Shown: positions 41,109-51,615 of the stretch, one piece after another
Numbering within the stretch: the stretch's first letter is position 1
How the letters are laid out: the number at the start of each line of letters is the position of its first letter
NCBI RefSeq assembly: GCF_001999725.1
Contig: NZ_MDDP01000010.1
Coordinates: forward strand, 1-64,000
Direction: 5' to 3'
Length of the DNA: 64,000 bases
DNA from: Cellulophaga omnivescoria
GTDB lineage: Bacteria; Bacteroidota; Bacteroidia; Flavobacteriales; Flavobacteriaceae
Program-made: the position numbers and the translations under genes
Notes under the pieces: model-generated
What the model saw: only the letters and a program-made list of their open reading frames with translations
The model's database searches: none
What the model was told of the DNA's origin: nothing

Positions 41109-44100
41109 CTACTCTTCAACAAACAAATAATTTAATTTTAAGTTGTTAAAGGCAGTATTAAAAGCGGTTATTTCATCATCTAACACCTTATTAAAAGCAG
41201 TTAGTTGTGTATTAATTTTTGCTGTTAGTTCATTTTTAACAGCAATATCTTGGTCTGTTGGCGCAAAATCATCCAAGCCAATTAAACTATTTATATGCGC
41301 TAATTTGTTGGTGAGTTTTATAGGAAAGTTAAGCGGATCTTGGTTACTTCTGTTTTTAGTTTGATACAGCTCTTTTTCTATATCCTCTAACTTTTCTCGC
41401 ATTGCCTTGGCTTTTTTTACCAGTTCTTTTGTTGCTTCAGTATCTTTATATTGTTTTTCAAAAGCAGAAAGTTGTGCTGTAATTTTTCGCATTTTTTTAA
41501 TAGAAGTATGTGCTTTGTTTACCGTAGCATTTACTTCAGTTATAAAATTGTACTGCTTTTGCATATCTGCAATGTTAGCTTCTGCTCTTGGGTCTGGCAC
41601 AATAGTAAAATCTTTGCTTTGTGTAGCGCCATTAACCACTAATTGTACCTTATACTCTCCAGGTACTGCTTTTGGACCACTAAAACTAGCCCACCAAAAT
41701 ATCATACCTTTAAGTTTCTCGGCTCCCTTTCCGCGCGTGTCCCACACAAAAGTGTTGCCTCCTGTTTTAACTTTTAATTTCTTGTTTTTTTCTTTGGCCT
41801 TATTGCTAAACGTAGCTAAAGTATCCCCTTTTTTATTAAAATAGATTAGTTTTACGTTATCGTTTTCTTTTAGTTTGTTAATATAAAAATGCGTAATTAC
41901 ACCGTTTGGGTGGTTGCTTCCTGCTAATTTAGATGGTCTGCTACTGCTACCACCTTTTGTTCTATAAGTGTCTTTTGGTTTGTATAATATTGATGTTGCA
42001 TTTTTTGCATTTTCATCTAACTGATGCAATACAGACAAATCATCTAAAATCCATAAACTTCTACCTTGCGTAGCAACAATTAAATTGTTGTTTTTAATTG
42101 TTAAATCTGTTATGGGTACAATTGGTAGGTTTAACTGAAAAGGTTTCCAGCTTGCACCATCATTAAAAGAAATATACATTCCTGTTTCTGTGCCAGCGTA
42201 TAACAACCCTTTTTGTTTAGGATCTTCGCGCACTACACGTGTAAAGTGCTCATTGCTTATACCATTGGTAATTTTTGTCCACGTTTGTCCGTAATCTGTA
42301 GTTTTGTATAGGTATGGTGCAAAGTCTCCCAACTTGTATTTTGTAGCAGCTACATAGCACGTACCTTCATTAAAAGCAGAAGGTTCTACGCTGTTTATCA
42401 TAGACCATTCTGGCATATTTTTAGGTGTAACATTCTCCCAAGTTTCACCTCCGTTTTTAGATACGTGTATTAAGCCATCATCACTACCAACCCAAAGCAA
42501 ACCTTCTTTAAGCGGACTCTCATTTGCGGCAAAAATGGTACAGTAGTATTCTACACTGGTATTGTCTTGTGTAATTGGTCCGCCACTAGAAACTAGTTTG
42601 CTAGGATCATTACGAGTTAAATCATCACTTAATAATTTCCAGGACTGACCTTCATTTTCTGTAACGTGTACGTGGTTAGAAAATGTGTATAGTTTTTTAG
42701 GGTTGTGTTTGCTAAATAATATAGGAAAGTTCCATTGGAAACGATATTTCATCCCATCTGCACCATAACCCATTGGGTTGTCTGGCCATACGTTTATAGC
42801 TCTTGTTGTACCTGTTTTATGGTTTTTTCTAGTTAAAAATCCGCCATAACTACCACCATAAACAATATCGTTATTGGTTGGGTCTACCGCAATATGTGCC
42901 GACTCGCCGCCTGCGGTTTCTTCCCAATCATTATCACTAATAGAACGCCCGTCACTTCTGTGGTTTATACGTATGGTAGAATTGTCTTGCTGTGCTGCGT
43001 AAATTCTGTACGGAAAAGCATTGTCTGTTGTAACTCTGTAAAACTGTGCCGTAGGTTGGTTGTTGTATGTGCTCCAAGTAGCGCCACCATCATAGGTAAT
43101 TTGCGCGCCACCATCATCACCAATTATCATTCTTTTTGGGTTTTCTGGAGCTATCCATAAATCATGATGGTCTCCGTGTGGTGCGTTAAAAGTGCTAAAT
43201 GTTTTACCGCCATTTGTAGATTTGTGGTATTGTACATTTAGTACATAAACAGTGTTTACATCTTCTGTGTCTGCATACAAGCGTGTATAGTACCAAGCAC
43301 GTTGGCGTAATTTACGTTCAGCATTTACTTGCGTCCATTTTTTACCACCATCATCACTACGGTACAAGCCACCTTTTTCTTTGTTTTCTACAATTGCCCA
43401 TACACGTTCCGAGTTTTTAGGAGAAACAGTAACTCCAATAATACCCAAGGTGTCTTTTGGGAAACCATCATTTTTAGAGATTTCTGTCCAAGTTTCTCCA
43501 CTATCTGTACTTTTCCATAAAGCAGAACCATCTCCGCCACTGCTTAAACTATAAGGTGTTCTTTTTGCACGCCAGGTAGATGCATATAAAACACGTGGGT
43601 TATTTGGGTCTAACGTTAAATCTACAGCGCCTGCACTGCTATTAACAAATAGGGTTTTGCGCCACGTTTTACCGCCATCTGTACTTTTGTAAACACCACG
43701 TTCTTCTGTAGGTTTGTATATGTTGCCTAAAACTGCTGCATAAATAATGTTAGGTTTTTTAGGGTGAATTTTTATACGCGGTATGTGTCTGCTTTTGCTT
43801 AAGCCAGCAGAAGTCCAAGTTTTACCACCATCTTCAGTTTTCCATATGCCATAACCTGAAGAAACATTGCCACGTAAAGTTTTTTCGCCACCACCTACGT
43901 ATATAATATTAGGATCACTTTGTGCAACTTCTATAGCGCCAATACTACCGCCAAAAAAGCCATCAGAAATATTGCCCCAGCTTCTGCCACCATCTTCGGT
44001 TTTCCAAACACCACCACCTGTGGCACCAAAATAAAACAAGTTTGGTTTATTTGGTACACCAGTTACTGCCGCAGATCTACCGCCTCTAAATGGGCCAATT

Positions 44101-44243
44101 AAGCGGTATTGCATACTGCTATATAAAGCTTCTGGATATTGTTCTGTTGTAGATTTTTGTTTTCTTTTTTGGGCAAAAGAAATCTGAGAAATGCATAAAA
44201 GCAGCAACAAAAATGTGCTGTTTTTTAAGTGATTGAGTTTCAT
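41109..44243 (-). CDS. exported sortilin/BNR-repeat glycosyl-hydrolase-like protein
   Basis: A 1044-aa protein from ATG at 44243, which begins the signal peptide (LLLLLCISQISFAQ). It is built of repeated beta-propeller motifs with the Asp-box form (TEDGGRSWGNIS; SDDGGKKWTQV; SKNGGETWENV), the Vps10/sortilin-like WD40/YVTN class, and a C-terminal helical tail. Such proteins in flavobacteria are surface or periplasmic and of unknown substrate. No catalytic residues of a true glycoside hydrolase can be named. Confidence 0.82.
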   Translation of the reverse strand: MKLNHLKNSTFLLLLLCISQISFAQKRKQKSTTEQYPEALYSSMQYRLIGPFRGGRSAAVTGVPNKPNLFYFGATGGGVWKTEDGGRSWGNISDGFFGGSIGAIEVAQSDPNIIYVGGGEKTLRGNVSSGYGIWKTEDGGKTWTSAGLSKSRHIPRIKIHPKKPNIIYAAVLGNIYKPTEERGVYKSTDGGKTWRKTLFVNSSAGAVDLTLDPNNPRVLYASTWRAKRTPYSLSSGGDGSALWKSTDSGETWTEISKNDGFPKDTLGIIGVTVSPKNSERVWAIVENKEKGGLYRSDDGGKKWTQVNAERKLRQRAWYYTRLYADTEDVNTVYVLNVQYHKSTNGGKTFSTFNAPHGDHHDLWIAPENPKRMIIGDDGGAQITYDGGATWSTYNNQPTAQFYRVTTDNAFPYRIYAAQQDNSTIRINHRSDGRSISDNDWEETAGGESAHIAVDPTNNDIVYGGSYGGFLTRKNHKTGTTRAINVWPDNPMGYGADGMKYRFQWNFPILFSKHNPKKLYTFSNHVHVTENEGQSWKLLSDDLTRNDPSKLVSSGGPITQDNTSVEYYCTIFAANESPLKEGLLWVGSDDGLIHVSKNGGETWENVTPKNMPEWSMINSVEPSAFNEGTCYVAATKYKLGDFAPYLYKTTDYGQTWTKITNGISNEHFTRVVREDPKQKGLLYAGTETGMYISFNDGASWKPFQLNLPIVPITDLTIKNNNLIVATQGRSLWILDDLSVLHQLDENAKNATSILYKPKDTYRTKGGSSSRPSKLAGSNHPNGVITHFYINKLKENDNVKLIYFNKKGDTLATFSNKAKEKNKKLKVKTGGNTFVWDTRGKGAEKLKGMIFWWASFSGPKAVPGEYKVQLVVNGATQSKDFTIVPDPRAEANIADMQKQYNFITEVNATVNKAHTSIKKMRKITAQLSAFEKQYKDTEATKELVKKAKAMREKLEDIEKELYQTKNRSNQDPLNFPIKLTNKLAHINSLIGLDDFAPTDQDIAVKNELTAKINTQLTAFNKVLDDEITAFNTAFNNLKLNYLFVEE

Positions 44244-44319
44244 AATGTTCTTGGTTGTAATTAGTCTCTCTAAAAATAGGGAAAAACTATAAACCAAGGA
44301 AATTAAAAAGTAGAGAGAT

Positions 44320-44871
44320 TTAGGCGTTTGGATTTTTACTTCTAATGCTCTTATATAGTTTAATACCTAGCATTAAAAGTAGAGCCAAGGTAAAAATACC
44401 AAGCACACCGTAAACCCAGTTAATAGCGTTTCTTACTATTACTAAAAATACCACAGAAAATAAAATGAGCGTAGAAGCCTCGTTCCAAATACGCATAAAT
44501 TTAGAGCTGTACTTTATTTGGTTTTTTTGTAATTGGTTAACTATTTGATGATTTTTTAAGTGGTATAAAATCAATAAAAATACAAACCCAAGTTTTACGT
44601 GCATCCAAGGCAGTTGTAAAAACGAAGGGTTAATTATAAGTAGTAATACAGCAAATAACACAGCTAAAATTGCAGATGGCCAGGTAATAATATACCACAA
44701 CCGCTTAGTCATTAATTTAAACTGTGTTGTTAATATTTCTTTGTCTGGTGAAGGTTTAAAACTGGCTTCAATATGATAAATAAATAACCTTGGTATATAA
44801 AATAAACCAGCAAACCACGTAATTACAAAAATTAAGTGAAGCGATTTTATATACAGGTAATATTCTTCCAT
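44320..44871 (-). CDS. hemJ: HemJ-like protoporphyrinogen oxidase
   Basis: A 183-aa four-to-five-helix membrane protein of the HemJ/CopD family. The N-terminus has KSLHLIFVITWFAGLFYIPR with the conserved His, followed by WYIITWPSAILAVLFAV and HVKLGFVFLLILYHLKNHQ. HemJ oxidises protoporphyrinogen IX to protoporphyrin IX, the step before ferrochelatase, whose gene lies 20 bp upstream on the same strand. Confidence 0.88.
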   Translation of the reverse strand: MEEYYLYIKSLHLIFVITWFAGLFYIPRLFIYHIEASFKPSPDKEILTTQFKLMTKRLWYIITWPSAILAVLFAVLLLIINPSFLQLPWMHVKLGFVFLLILYHLKNHQIVNQLQKNQIKYSSKFMRIWNEASTLILFSVVFLVIVRNAINWVYGVLGIFTLALLLMLGIKLYKSIRSKNPNA

Positions 44872-44891
44872 TAGTATATTATTATTGGTTT

Positions 44892-45923
44892 TTAGCTTGG
44901 TAAACTACCATCTTTTTCCCAATTATTTAACCAGTCTGCCATTACAGATACCCAGTTTTCATCTGTATTTAAACAAGGTATGTGTTTGTACTCTACACCG
45001 CCAGCTTCTGTAAATTGCTCTTTACCTTCCATAGCAATCTCTTCTAAAGTCTCTAAACAGTCTGCCACAAATGCAGGTGTAATTACTGCTAAATTCTTTT
45101 TGCCTTCCTTAGGAAAACGCTCAAACTCAAAATCTGTATACGGTTTTAACCAAGGGTCGTTTGGTAAACGAGATTGGAATGATACACTAATTTTATCTTC
45201 TGGTATGCCTAATAGAGCAGTAACTCTTTTTGTAGTTTCATAACATTGGTGACGGTAACACGTATTGTGGGCTACAGAGTTAGTAGCACAACAAGAACCA
45301 TCTATTTTACAATGAAACTTAGTTGGATCTGATTTTTTTATATGACGTTCTGGAATACCGTGGTAAGAGAACAATATATGATCATAATTAAAACCTTCTA
45401 AGCTTTTTGCTATACTGTTAGATAGTACTTTTAAATAATCTTCATTTTTATAAAAAGCTTGTAGTGTAGTAATTTTCATTTCAGGAAAATGCTGCTCTTT
45501 TTCTTCCATTGTTTTAACCACAACGGTTTCAAAAGAAGACATTGCGTACTGTGGGTATAGAGGAACTAATAAAACTTCATCTACGCCCTTATCTTTTAGC
45601 TCTTGCAATCCGTTTTTAATGGTCATACTACCGTAACGCATACCCAAAGCAACAGGCATTTTTGTTTGCTCTTTTACTTTAGATGTAAAACGTTCTGAAA
45701 TTACAACAAGCGGAGAACCTTCTTCCCACCATATTTTTTTGTATGCTTCAGCAGATTTTTTAGGTCTGGTACGTAAAATAATACCACGTACAATAATATT
45801 ACGTAACCAATTAGGTACATCTATAACCCTTTCATCCATTAAAAACTCATCTAAATATGGCTTAACATCTTTAGGGGTTGGACTATCTGGTGATCCTAAA
45901 TTTACTAATAAAACTCCTTTCAC
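44892..45923 (-). CDS. hemH: ferrochelatase
   Basis: A 343-aa enzyme inserting Fe2+ into protoporphyrin IX. Core motifs are VNLGSPDSPTPKDVKPYL, the active-site His in FSYHGIPERH and TPAFVADCLETLEEIAMEG with the conserved Glu. The segment after the active site holds five cysteines (FHCKIDGSCCAT, NTCYRHQCYET), possibly a metal or redox site as in some bacterial ferrochelatases. Likely co-transcribed with hemJ. Confidence 0.96.
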   Translation of the reverse strand: MKGVLLVNLGSPDSPTPKDVKPYLDEFLMDERVIDVPNWLRNIIVRGIILRTRPKKSAEAYKKIWWEEGSPLVVISERFTSKVKEQTKMPVALGMRYGSMTIKNGLQELKDKGVDEVLLVPLYPQYAMSSFETVVVKTMEEKEQHFPEMKITTLQAFYKNEDYLKVLSNSIAKSLEGFNYDHILFSYHGIPERHIKKSDPTKFHCKIDGSCCATNSVAHNTCYRHQCYETTKRVTALLGIPEDKISVSFQSRLPNDPWLKPYTDFEFERFPKEGKKNLAVITPAFVADCLETLEEIAMEGKEQFTEAGGVEYKHIPCLNTDENWVSVMADWLNNWEKDGSLPS

Positions 45924-46139
45924 AACTGTATCTTTTTATAAATGCAAAAATAAGGCTTGTTGCTCAACTTTAACACTTTTGGTTATAATTTATACTTATT
46001 CTTTAATAGCTACAATCATTTTTAAAAGTTTACTATCTTCATAATGTAACGTTAATTAGTGTCTAATTTTTTTAGGATAACTATATTTAATGCAACTTAC
46101 AATTAAATTTTACGTTGTTATTTCATAAAAATACTGTTT

Positions 46140-49100
46140 ATGCGCATTCTTATTAGTTCTGTTTTACTGTTTTTTTTGTGTTTTGGTACTGCCCAAGAAA
46201 AAAATAGTTTGCTTTGGGAGATATCTGGTAACGGATTAAAACAAACTTCTTATTTATACGGAACAATGCACGTGAGTAAAAAGGTGGCTTTTAGGTTAGA
46301 TGATGTTTTTTACGAATCGTTATTGAAAAGTGATGTTGTAGCATTGGAGTCGGACCCAGCTACCTGGTTAGAAGAAGATATTACAGAAACGGCAGTACGT
46401 TACAATTATGTGCCCAAGGGTTTTTATGCGAGTTCTTTTATAATGAATAACCCAGAAACGGAAGAAGTAGGGTCTTATTTGGCTTTTGAAGACCGTATTT
46501 TAAATGGCTTGTTGTACAGAACCAATTCTTTTGCTCAAGATTTTGAAGAGGAAACATATTTAGATATGTTTATATACCAAGCCGGACAAAAGTTTAATAA
46601 ACAAATTGTTGCTTTAGAAGATTTGCAAGAGTCTACAATTTTGGTAGGCAGGGCTAATTTAAATGCAATGAAAGACAAACCAGACGATTGGTTGCTAAAA
46701 AAAATGCAACAAAAGGGTATGGATTTTTTATTGCAAGATGCATATAGAGAGCGAAATATAAATTTAATAGATTCTTTAGATTCTGGTATATACACCAATC
46801 ATTATTTAAAAAATATGCTGTATATACGTAACCAAAATATGGTTAATAAATTAGATACATTATTAAAGACTAATAAGGTTTTTACGGGTATTGGTGCGGC
46901 TCATTTGCCAGGAGATAAAGGAGTAATCTCTTTATTACGTAGTAAAGGTTATACCGTAAAACCGTTAACCTCTAAATCTGGCTTTAAAGGCAAGCAGCTA
47001 AAAGAAAAAATAGTAAAAAGGTTTAGGGAAAATAATTACCAAGAGCAGGCTCCAGATGATGATGCTTTTACGGTTATGCTACCTAATAAAATGTACCCGG
47101 TTACAGATAGTAATGTTACAAGCTATATTGTGCCAGACCTTGCAAATGGAAGCTATGTAATGATAACCCGTATACCTACTTTCTCCTATTTAAAAGATGA
47201 TAGAACGTTTGATTTTAATAAAATTGATGAATTACTTTTTGAGAATATACCGGGTAAAATTTTAGAGAAAAATAAGTTAGAGAAAAACGGTGTTCCGTTT
47301 TTTGAAATTAAAAACTTACTTAAAAATGGTGATCACCAACGCTACCAAATTTACATTACACCTTTAGAAATAATTATTTTTAAAATGGGTGGTGAGGGTA
47401 CTTATGTGCAACAATACTCAGATACTATTTTTAATACCATTAAGTTAAAAAAAGATGTTTTAAAAAAGGTAAAAGTTACATCCGGATTTAATGATTTTTC
47501 TGTAGAAATGCCATCTAATTACATTTTTCCTAATAAATATAGGTTTGGAGACCGCTTGGTACAAGGTGTAGATGATGCTACAGAAGACTACTTTTTTCTT
47601 AAAAAAGTTACACAAAACGATTTACGCTTTATTGAAGAAGATACGTTTGAGCTTAAACAAATACAAAAACGCTTTTATCAACAATTAAAAATAAAGGCTA
47701 ACTACAAAGCTCCTAAAAACAGAGCACTAGTTTCTAGCGCAGTTTTGGATTCTGTTTCTGGTAAAAAATTATTTTTAAAATCTGTTGTAAACGGCATAAA
47801 CTATTATTTGCTAGGTGCAGTTAGTAAAGATTCTGCCGTTGCAAACACCTATTTTAATTCTTTAGAGTTAAAGAGTCCAACGTACAATAAAGATTTTACT
47901 TTTGTTAAAGACACTGCTTTATATTTTACCACAAAATCTACAGTTAAACCACCTAATTTTTCTGTTAATAATTATAGTTTTAACAATGGTAGAAAAAAAC
48001 CAAAAGAGTACAACCCGTATACCAAAACAAATATTTACCAAAATAACAACGGTGAAATAATTAGTGTTGCTGTAAATAAAGCACATGACTTTTTAATGTT
48101 GCCAAGTGTAGACTCTCTTTGGACATTAAGAAAAAAAATGTATCAAAAAAAGAGTTTTGTAATACACAAAGAGCAACAATCTAAAACTCCAGAAGGGTAT
48201 GAGCAGTTAAATTTAGTTTTAACTGATACAGCTAGTACAAGAGGTATTTTTGTTAGAAATATAGCTAAAGATGGTTTGTTGTATGAGATAAAATCGGTTA
48301 TAGATACTACTCAAAAATCTAGTGCTTACATTACTACTTTTATAAATAATTTTACGCCAGTAGATACCGTTATTGGTAAATCTTTTTTAGAAGATAAAAC
48401 ACCTTTATTTTTTAAAGCGCTGCGTGAAAATGATAGTATTGCACTTAATGGGTATCGGTTTATAAATTTTGAACCTAAACATTTAGATTCTTTAGAGTAT
48501 TACGTAACTGAGTTTGATTTTAATGACAGTCAAAAGAAAATACAATCGCATTTAATACAACAAATGGGAAAACTTAAAAGCAATAGAGTAATACCATTTT
48601 TTACTTCTTTTTATGAAGATTCCTATAACAACTCTAATGCACAAACCAAAATTTTACAAGCTGTAGCCGCTAAAAATAGTGAGGCATCTGTAAAAACATT
48701 GTTAGATTTAATGTCTAAAGATTTACCATTGGTGAGTAATAGTTATGAAATTAACACCATATTTAAACCATATTTAGATAGTCTTCCTTTGGCAAAACAA
48801 CTGTTTCCTAAAATTTTAGAGTATAGTGCCATTGAGGAGTACAAGGCACCAATATTTTCAATTTTGGCACGTTTGCAACTACATTCGCACATAAAAATTT
48901 CTACTTATAAAAAATATAAAAAGCAAATTTTAAATGATGCTAAAATTCAGCTTAAAAGGCATTTAGGTAAAGATAATACTAATGGTGTTGCTAGAGTATT
49001 TGGTTCTAGAAATACTTCTTACAACACATTAGAAGATTATACAATATTGCTTTTCCCTTTTAGAAAAGAAAAAGAAGTGCAATGGTTTTATACCAAACTT

Positions 49101-49649
49101 TTACTAAGTAATGATGCGGCTGTTAAAACAACGTATACAGCTTTACTAGCTAGGTCTAACTCTCCTATACCAAATGGTATTTTAGATTCTTTGGCTGCTA
49201 ATCCAGAGAGCAGAAAATTATTATTTGATAAACTTAAAGTGGCTAAAAAATTGCAGGTATTTCCTAAGGATTATTACAGTCAACAAAGTTTAGGGGAAAG
49301 TCTAATTTACCAGCGCAATAAGTATAATAGAAATAAGTTTACTGTAGAATTTATCTCTAAAAAAGATATAAGCTACAAAGGAAATACATACGTTGGTTAT
49401 TACTATAAGTTTTCTCAGAAAACAAGTTATGATAAAACTGAAAAAATATACTTATTAGTATATCCTAAAACTAATAAAATTGGTGTGCATCCTTTTTATC
49501 AAAATAACGGAAAAAATATAGAAGATGTATTTAGTGAGCAAGAGGTTATAGATATGGTTACAGAAGAGTTTATTTTAAAAGATAGAAAGCGTGCTGCTGT
49601 TTATAGACCTAATGCGTATAACAGAAATTTTGGGTATTATAATTACTAA
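46140..49649 (+). CDS. TraB/GumN family protein with long C-terminal extension
   Basis: A 1169-aa exported protein. The signal peptide (LLFFLCFGTAQ) is followed by a TraB/GumN domain (about residues 22-280) with SLLWEISGNGLKQTSYLYGTM and GIGAAHLPGDKGVISLLRSK. The remaining 880 residues hold beta-rich segments and, near 800-950, helical HEAT-like stretches (SHLIQQMGKLKSNRVIPFF; ILQAVAAKNSEASVKTLLDL). TraB/GumN proteins are proposed metalloproteases. The size is far above the 300-aa core family. Confidence 0.8.
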   Translation: MRILISSVLLFFLCFGTAQEKNSLLWEISGNGLKQTSYLYGTMHVSKKVAFRLDDVFYESLLKSDVVALESDPATWLEEDITETAVRYNYVPKGFYASSFIMNNPETEEVGSYLAFEDRILNGLLYRTNSFAQDFEEETYLDMFIYQAGQKFNKQIVALEDLQESTILVGRANLNAMKDKPDDWLLKKMQQKGMDFLLQDAYRERNINLIDSLDSGIYTNHYLKNMLYIRNQNMVNKLDTLLKTNKVFTGIGAAHLPGDKGVISLLRSKGYTVKPLTSKSGFKGKQLKEKIVKRFRENNYQEQAPDDDAFTVMLPNKMYPVTDSNVTSYIVPDLANGSYVMITRIPTFSYLKDDRTFDFNKIDELLFENIPGKILEKNKLEKNGVPFFEIKNLLKNGDHQRYQIYITPLEIIIFKMGGEGTYVQQYSDTIFNTIKLKKDVLKKVKVTSGFNDFSVEMPSNYIFPNKYRFGDRLVQGVDDATEDYFFLKKVTQNDLRFIEEDTFELKQIQKRFYQQLKIKANYKAPKNRALVSSAVLDSVSGKKLFLKSVVNGINYYLLGAVSKDSAVANTYFNSLELKSPTYNKDFTFVKDTALYFTTKSTVKPPNFSVNNYSFNNGRKKPKEYNPYTKTNIYQNNNGEIISVAVNKAHDFLMLPSVDSLWTLRKKMYQKKSFVIHKEQQSKTPEGYEQLNLVLTDTASTRGIFVRNIAKDGLLYEIKSVIDTTQKSSAYITTFINNFTPVDTVIGKSFLEDKTPLFFKALRENDSIALNGYRFINFEPKHLDSLEYYVTEFDFNDSQKKIQSHLIQQMGKLKSNRVIPFFTSFYEDSYNNSNAQTKILQAVAAKNSEASVKTLLDLMSKDLPLVSNSYEINTIFKPYLDSLPLAKQLFPKILEYSAIEEYKAPIFSILARLQLHSHIKISTYKKYKKQILNDAKIQLKRHLGKDNTNGVARVFGSRNTSYNTLEDYTILLFPFRKEKEVQWFYTKLLLSNDAAVKTTYTALLARSNSPIPNGILDSLAANPESRKLLFDKLKVAKKLQVFPKDYYSQQSLGESLIYQRNKYNRNKFTVEFISKKDISYKGNTYVGYYYKFSQKTSYDKTEKIYLLVYPKTNKIGVHPFYQNNGKNIEDVFSEQEVIDMVTEEFILKDRKRAAVYRPNAYNRNFGYYNY

Positions 49650-49671
49650 ACTTTAGTTACATTTACTTTAT

Positions 49672-50517
49672 ATGAAAAAACAATTGTTTTTAATGTTTCT
49701 ATTTTTTTGTTGTGCAATTTCTTTTGCGCAGCAAATTACTTGCAGTCCCAAAGATAGCGTTGCATTTAAAACTAAAATTAAGCAGGTTAAATTAATAAGT
49801 AATGCCAGTAACTTTGGAGATTCTTTAGTGGCTATAGGTAAAACCTTTTTAAAAACACCTTATGTTGCTAAAACATTAGAAATAGGAGAAAAAGAGTCTT
49901 TGGTGGTTAACTTGCACGGTTTAGATTGTACCACTTTTGTAGAAAACGTGCTTGCTTTTGGGTTAATTTCTAGAACAGATAGTCTAAATTTTACTGCGTT
50001 TACAAACACCTTACAAAAAATTAGGTATAGAGATGGTAATTTAGATGGTTATGGCTCTAGGTTGCATTATTTTACCGAGTGGATTTTTAATAATGAAACC
50101 AAAGGTTTGGTAAAAAATATTACCAACCAAATTGGTGGTAAAATTGTTAAAAAGGAAATTAACTTTATGGGTACGCACAGAGATTTGTATCCTTTTTTAA
50201 AAAATGACGGTAATTACAATACCATACTAAAAACCGAAGAAGCTTTAAACCAAAATGAATTTTGTGTATTAGCACAAGAAGATATTGCTGCTAATGAACA
50301 CCTAATAAAAACGGGTGATATTATTGCGCTAGCAACCTCTATTAATGGTTTAGATGTAACGCATACAGGTATTGCTATACGTGCAGAAGATGGGCGTATA
50401 CATATGTTGCACGCCTCTACAGTGTCTATGCAGGTTGAGGTTACTAAGTTACCACTAGTAGATTATCTTAAAAAGATAAAAAGTAATATTGGTATTATGG
50501 TTGCAAGACCCATTTAA
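49672..50517 (+). CDS. DUF1460 family amidase/peptidase-like exported protein
   Basis: A 281-aa protein with a signal peptide (FFCCAISFAQ) and an NlpC/P60-like catalytic core. The nucleophile Cys is in LHGLDCTTFVENVLAF and the His in INGLDVTHTGIAIR, with GDIIAL between. DUF1460 members act on cell-wall peptides. It starts 22 bp after the TraB gene, probably the same operon. Confidence 0.88.
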   Translation: MKKQLFLMFLFFCCAISFAQQITCSPKDSVAFKTKIKQVKLISNASNFGDSLVAIGKTFLKTPYVAKTLEIGEKESLVVNLHGLDCTTFVENVLAFGLISRTDSLNFTAFTNTLQKIRYRDGNLDGYGSRLHYFTEWIFNNETKGLVKNITNQIGGKIVKKEINFMGTHRDLYPFLKNDGNYNTILKTEEALNQNEFCVLAQEDIAANEHLIKTGDIIALATSINGLDVTHTGIAIRAEDGRIHMLHASTVSMQVEVTKLPLVDYLKKIKSNIGIMVARPI

Positions 50518-50518
50518 A

Positions 50519-51409
50519 TTAGCCGTTAGTTAAAGACATTAAATACTTTTTAGGTGTTGTACCATATTTCTTTTTAAAAGCTGCTATAAAATGGCTGGCA
50601 GTACTGTAACCTACTTTTAATCCCACTTCGTTAACATTATGTTGGCCAGTTTCTAACATTTTACGTGCGTAATCCATTTTGTGCTCAAACAAAAAACTGT
50701 ATACAGAGTCGCCATAAATTTGTTTAAAACCTTCTTTTAACTTTTTTAAAGACAAACCAATTTCATCAGATAGTTCTGCTAGTGTAGGTGGTTCTGCCAT
50801 TCTAGCAATTATAATTTCTTTGGCCTTACGTATACGTTTAACGTTATCTTCATCTACCAAAAAAGGGCATTGCTCAATATCTGCATCTTCACTTTTGTTA
50901 AAATAAAGAGCAATAAGTTCATAAACTTTACCTTTTATGTACAAACTTTTTATAGAAGAGTGCAGGTTGTAGTTCATAATCTGACTTAGAACTATGGCTG
51001 TAGCCGGACTCACATTTTCTTGAGAGTAGTATTTTTTATCCTGAAAATCTGAACTTAAAAACGGAATGTAATCTGCTTCTTTAGAAAATAGTGAATGAAA
51101 TTTACGAATTGTCATTACCACAGATACCATCCAAGAATTTGGACTTAGCTCTAGGTTTAGCGGCAAATCTTTTTGTGTGTTGTAAAGTAAAAGCGAATTT
51201 TCTTCAGAAACCTCTAAGGCATAGCTGCTCTCATTAAAAATAAACTTTCCATTGCCTTTTAAACAATAATGAAACTGTATGAAAGAACTGTCTATTTCAC
51301 GTTCAACTTTTTGATTTTCAATACTATCGTTTTGTATTTTAAGTACGTAAAAACCATCTTCAATTAGTACTTCTTCAAATGAACCTTGAGCGGTATTTTT
51401 TACTTCCAT
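50519..51409 (-). CDS. AraC-family transcription regulator
   Basis: A 296-aa protein with an N-terminal ligand-sensing region (about 1-170, cupin-like) and a C-terminal AraC DNA-binding domain (about 190-295): PTLAELSDEIGLSLKKLKEG, NVNEVGLKVGYSTASHFIAAF and KKYGTTPKKYLMS. It is divergent from hemA, and a 27-bp palindrome between them is a likely operator. Control of haem synthesis is inferred from position only. Confidence 0.9.
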   Translation of the reverse strand: MEVKNTAQGSFEEVLIEDGFYVLKIQNDSIENQKVEREIDSSFIQFHYCLKGNGKFIFNESSYALEVSEENSLLLYNTQKDLPLNLELSPNSWMVSVVMTIRKFHSLFSKEADYIPFLSSDFQDKKYYSQENVSPATAIVLSQIMNYNLHSSIKSLYIKGKVYELIALYFNKSEDADIEQCPFLVDEDNVKRIRKAKEIIIARMAEPPTLAELSDEIGLSLKKLKEGFKQIYGDSVYSFLFEHKMDYARKMLETGQHNVNEVGLKVGYSTASHFIAAFKKKYGTTPKKYLMSLTNG

Positions 51410-51431
51410 TTTAAATTTTGTTACAGTTTCA

Positions 51432-51458
51432 TTCTATTTAGAAACTTTCTAAATAGAA
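51432..51458. promoter_or_regulatory. 27-bp perfect palindrome between AraC regulator and hemA
   Basis: TTCTATTTAGAAA and TTTCTAAATAGAA flank a single C: perfect 13-bp arms. It lies 23 bp from the regulator's start and 158 bp from hemA. The TAGAAA...TTTCTA form resembles metal-responsive operators (Fur/DtxR type) in iron-related genes, or an AraC site. A possible -7 element TATTTTTG (51586-51593) precedes hemA. Confidence 0.65.
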
Positions 51459-51615
51459 AAGAGCTATTCATTCTTATAGTAACAAATATAAGTATTTAGC
51501 TCCTTTTTTGTGTAAATAAGAGGTTAAAAAGCGGTAATCGATACTTATTGTTCTTCTAGCGTTATTTTTATTCTAATGCTAGATTTATTTTTGTAACCGA
51601 TTTGAAAAATTCCCA

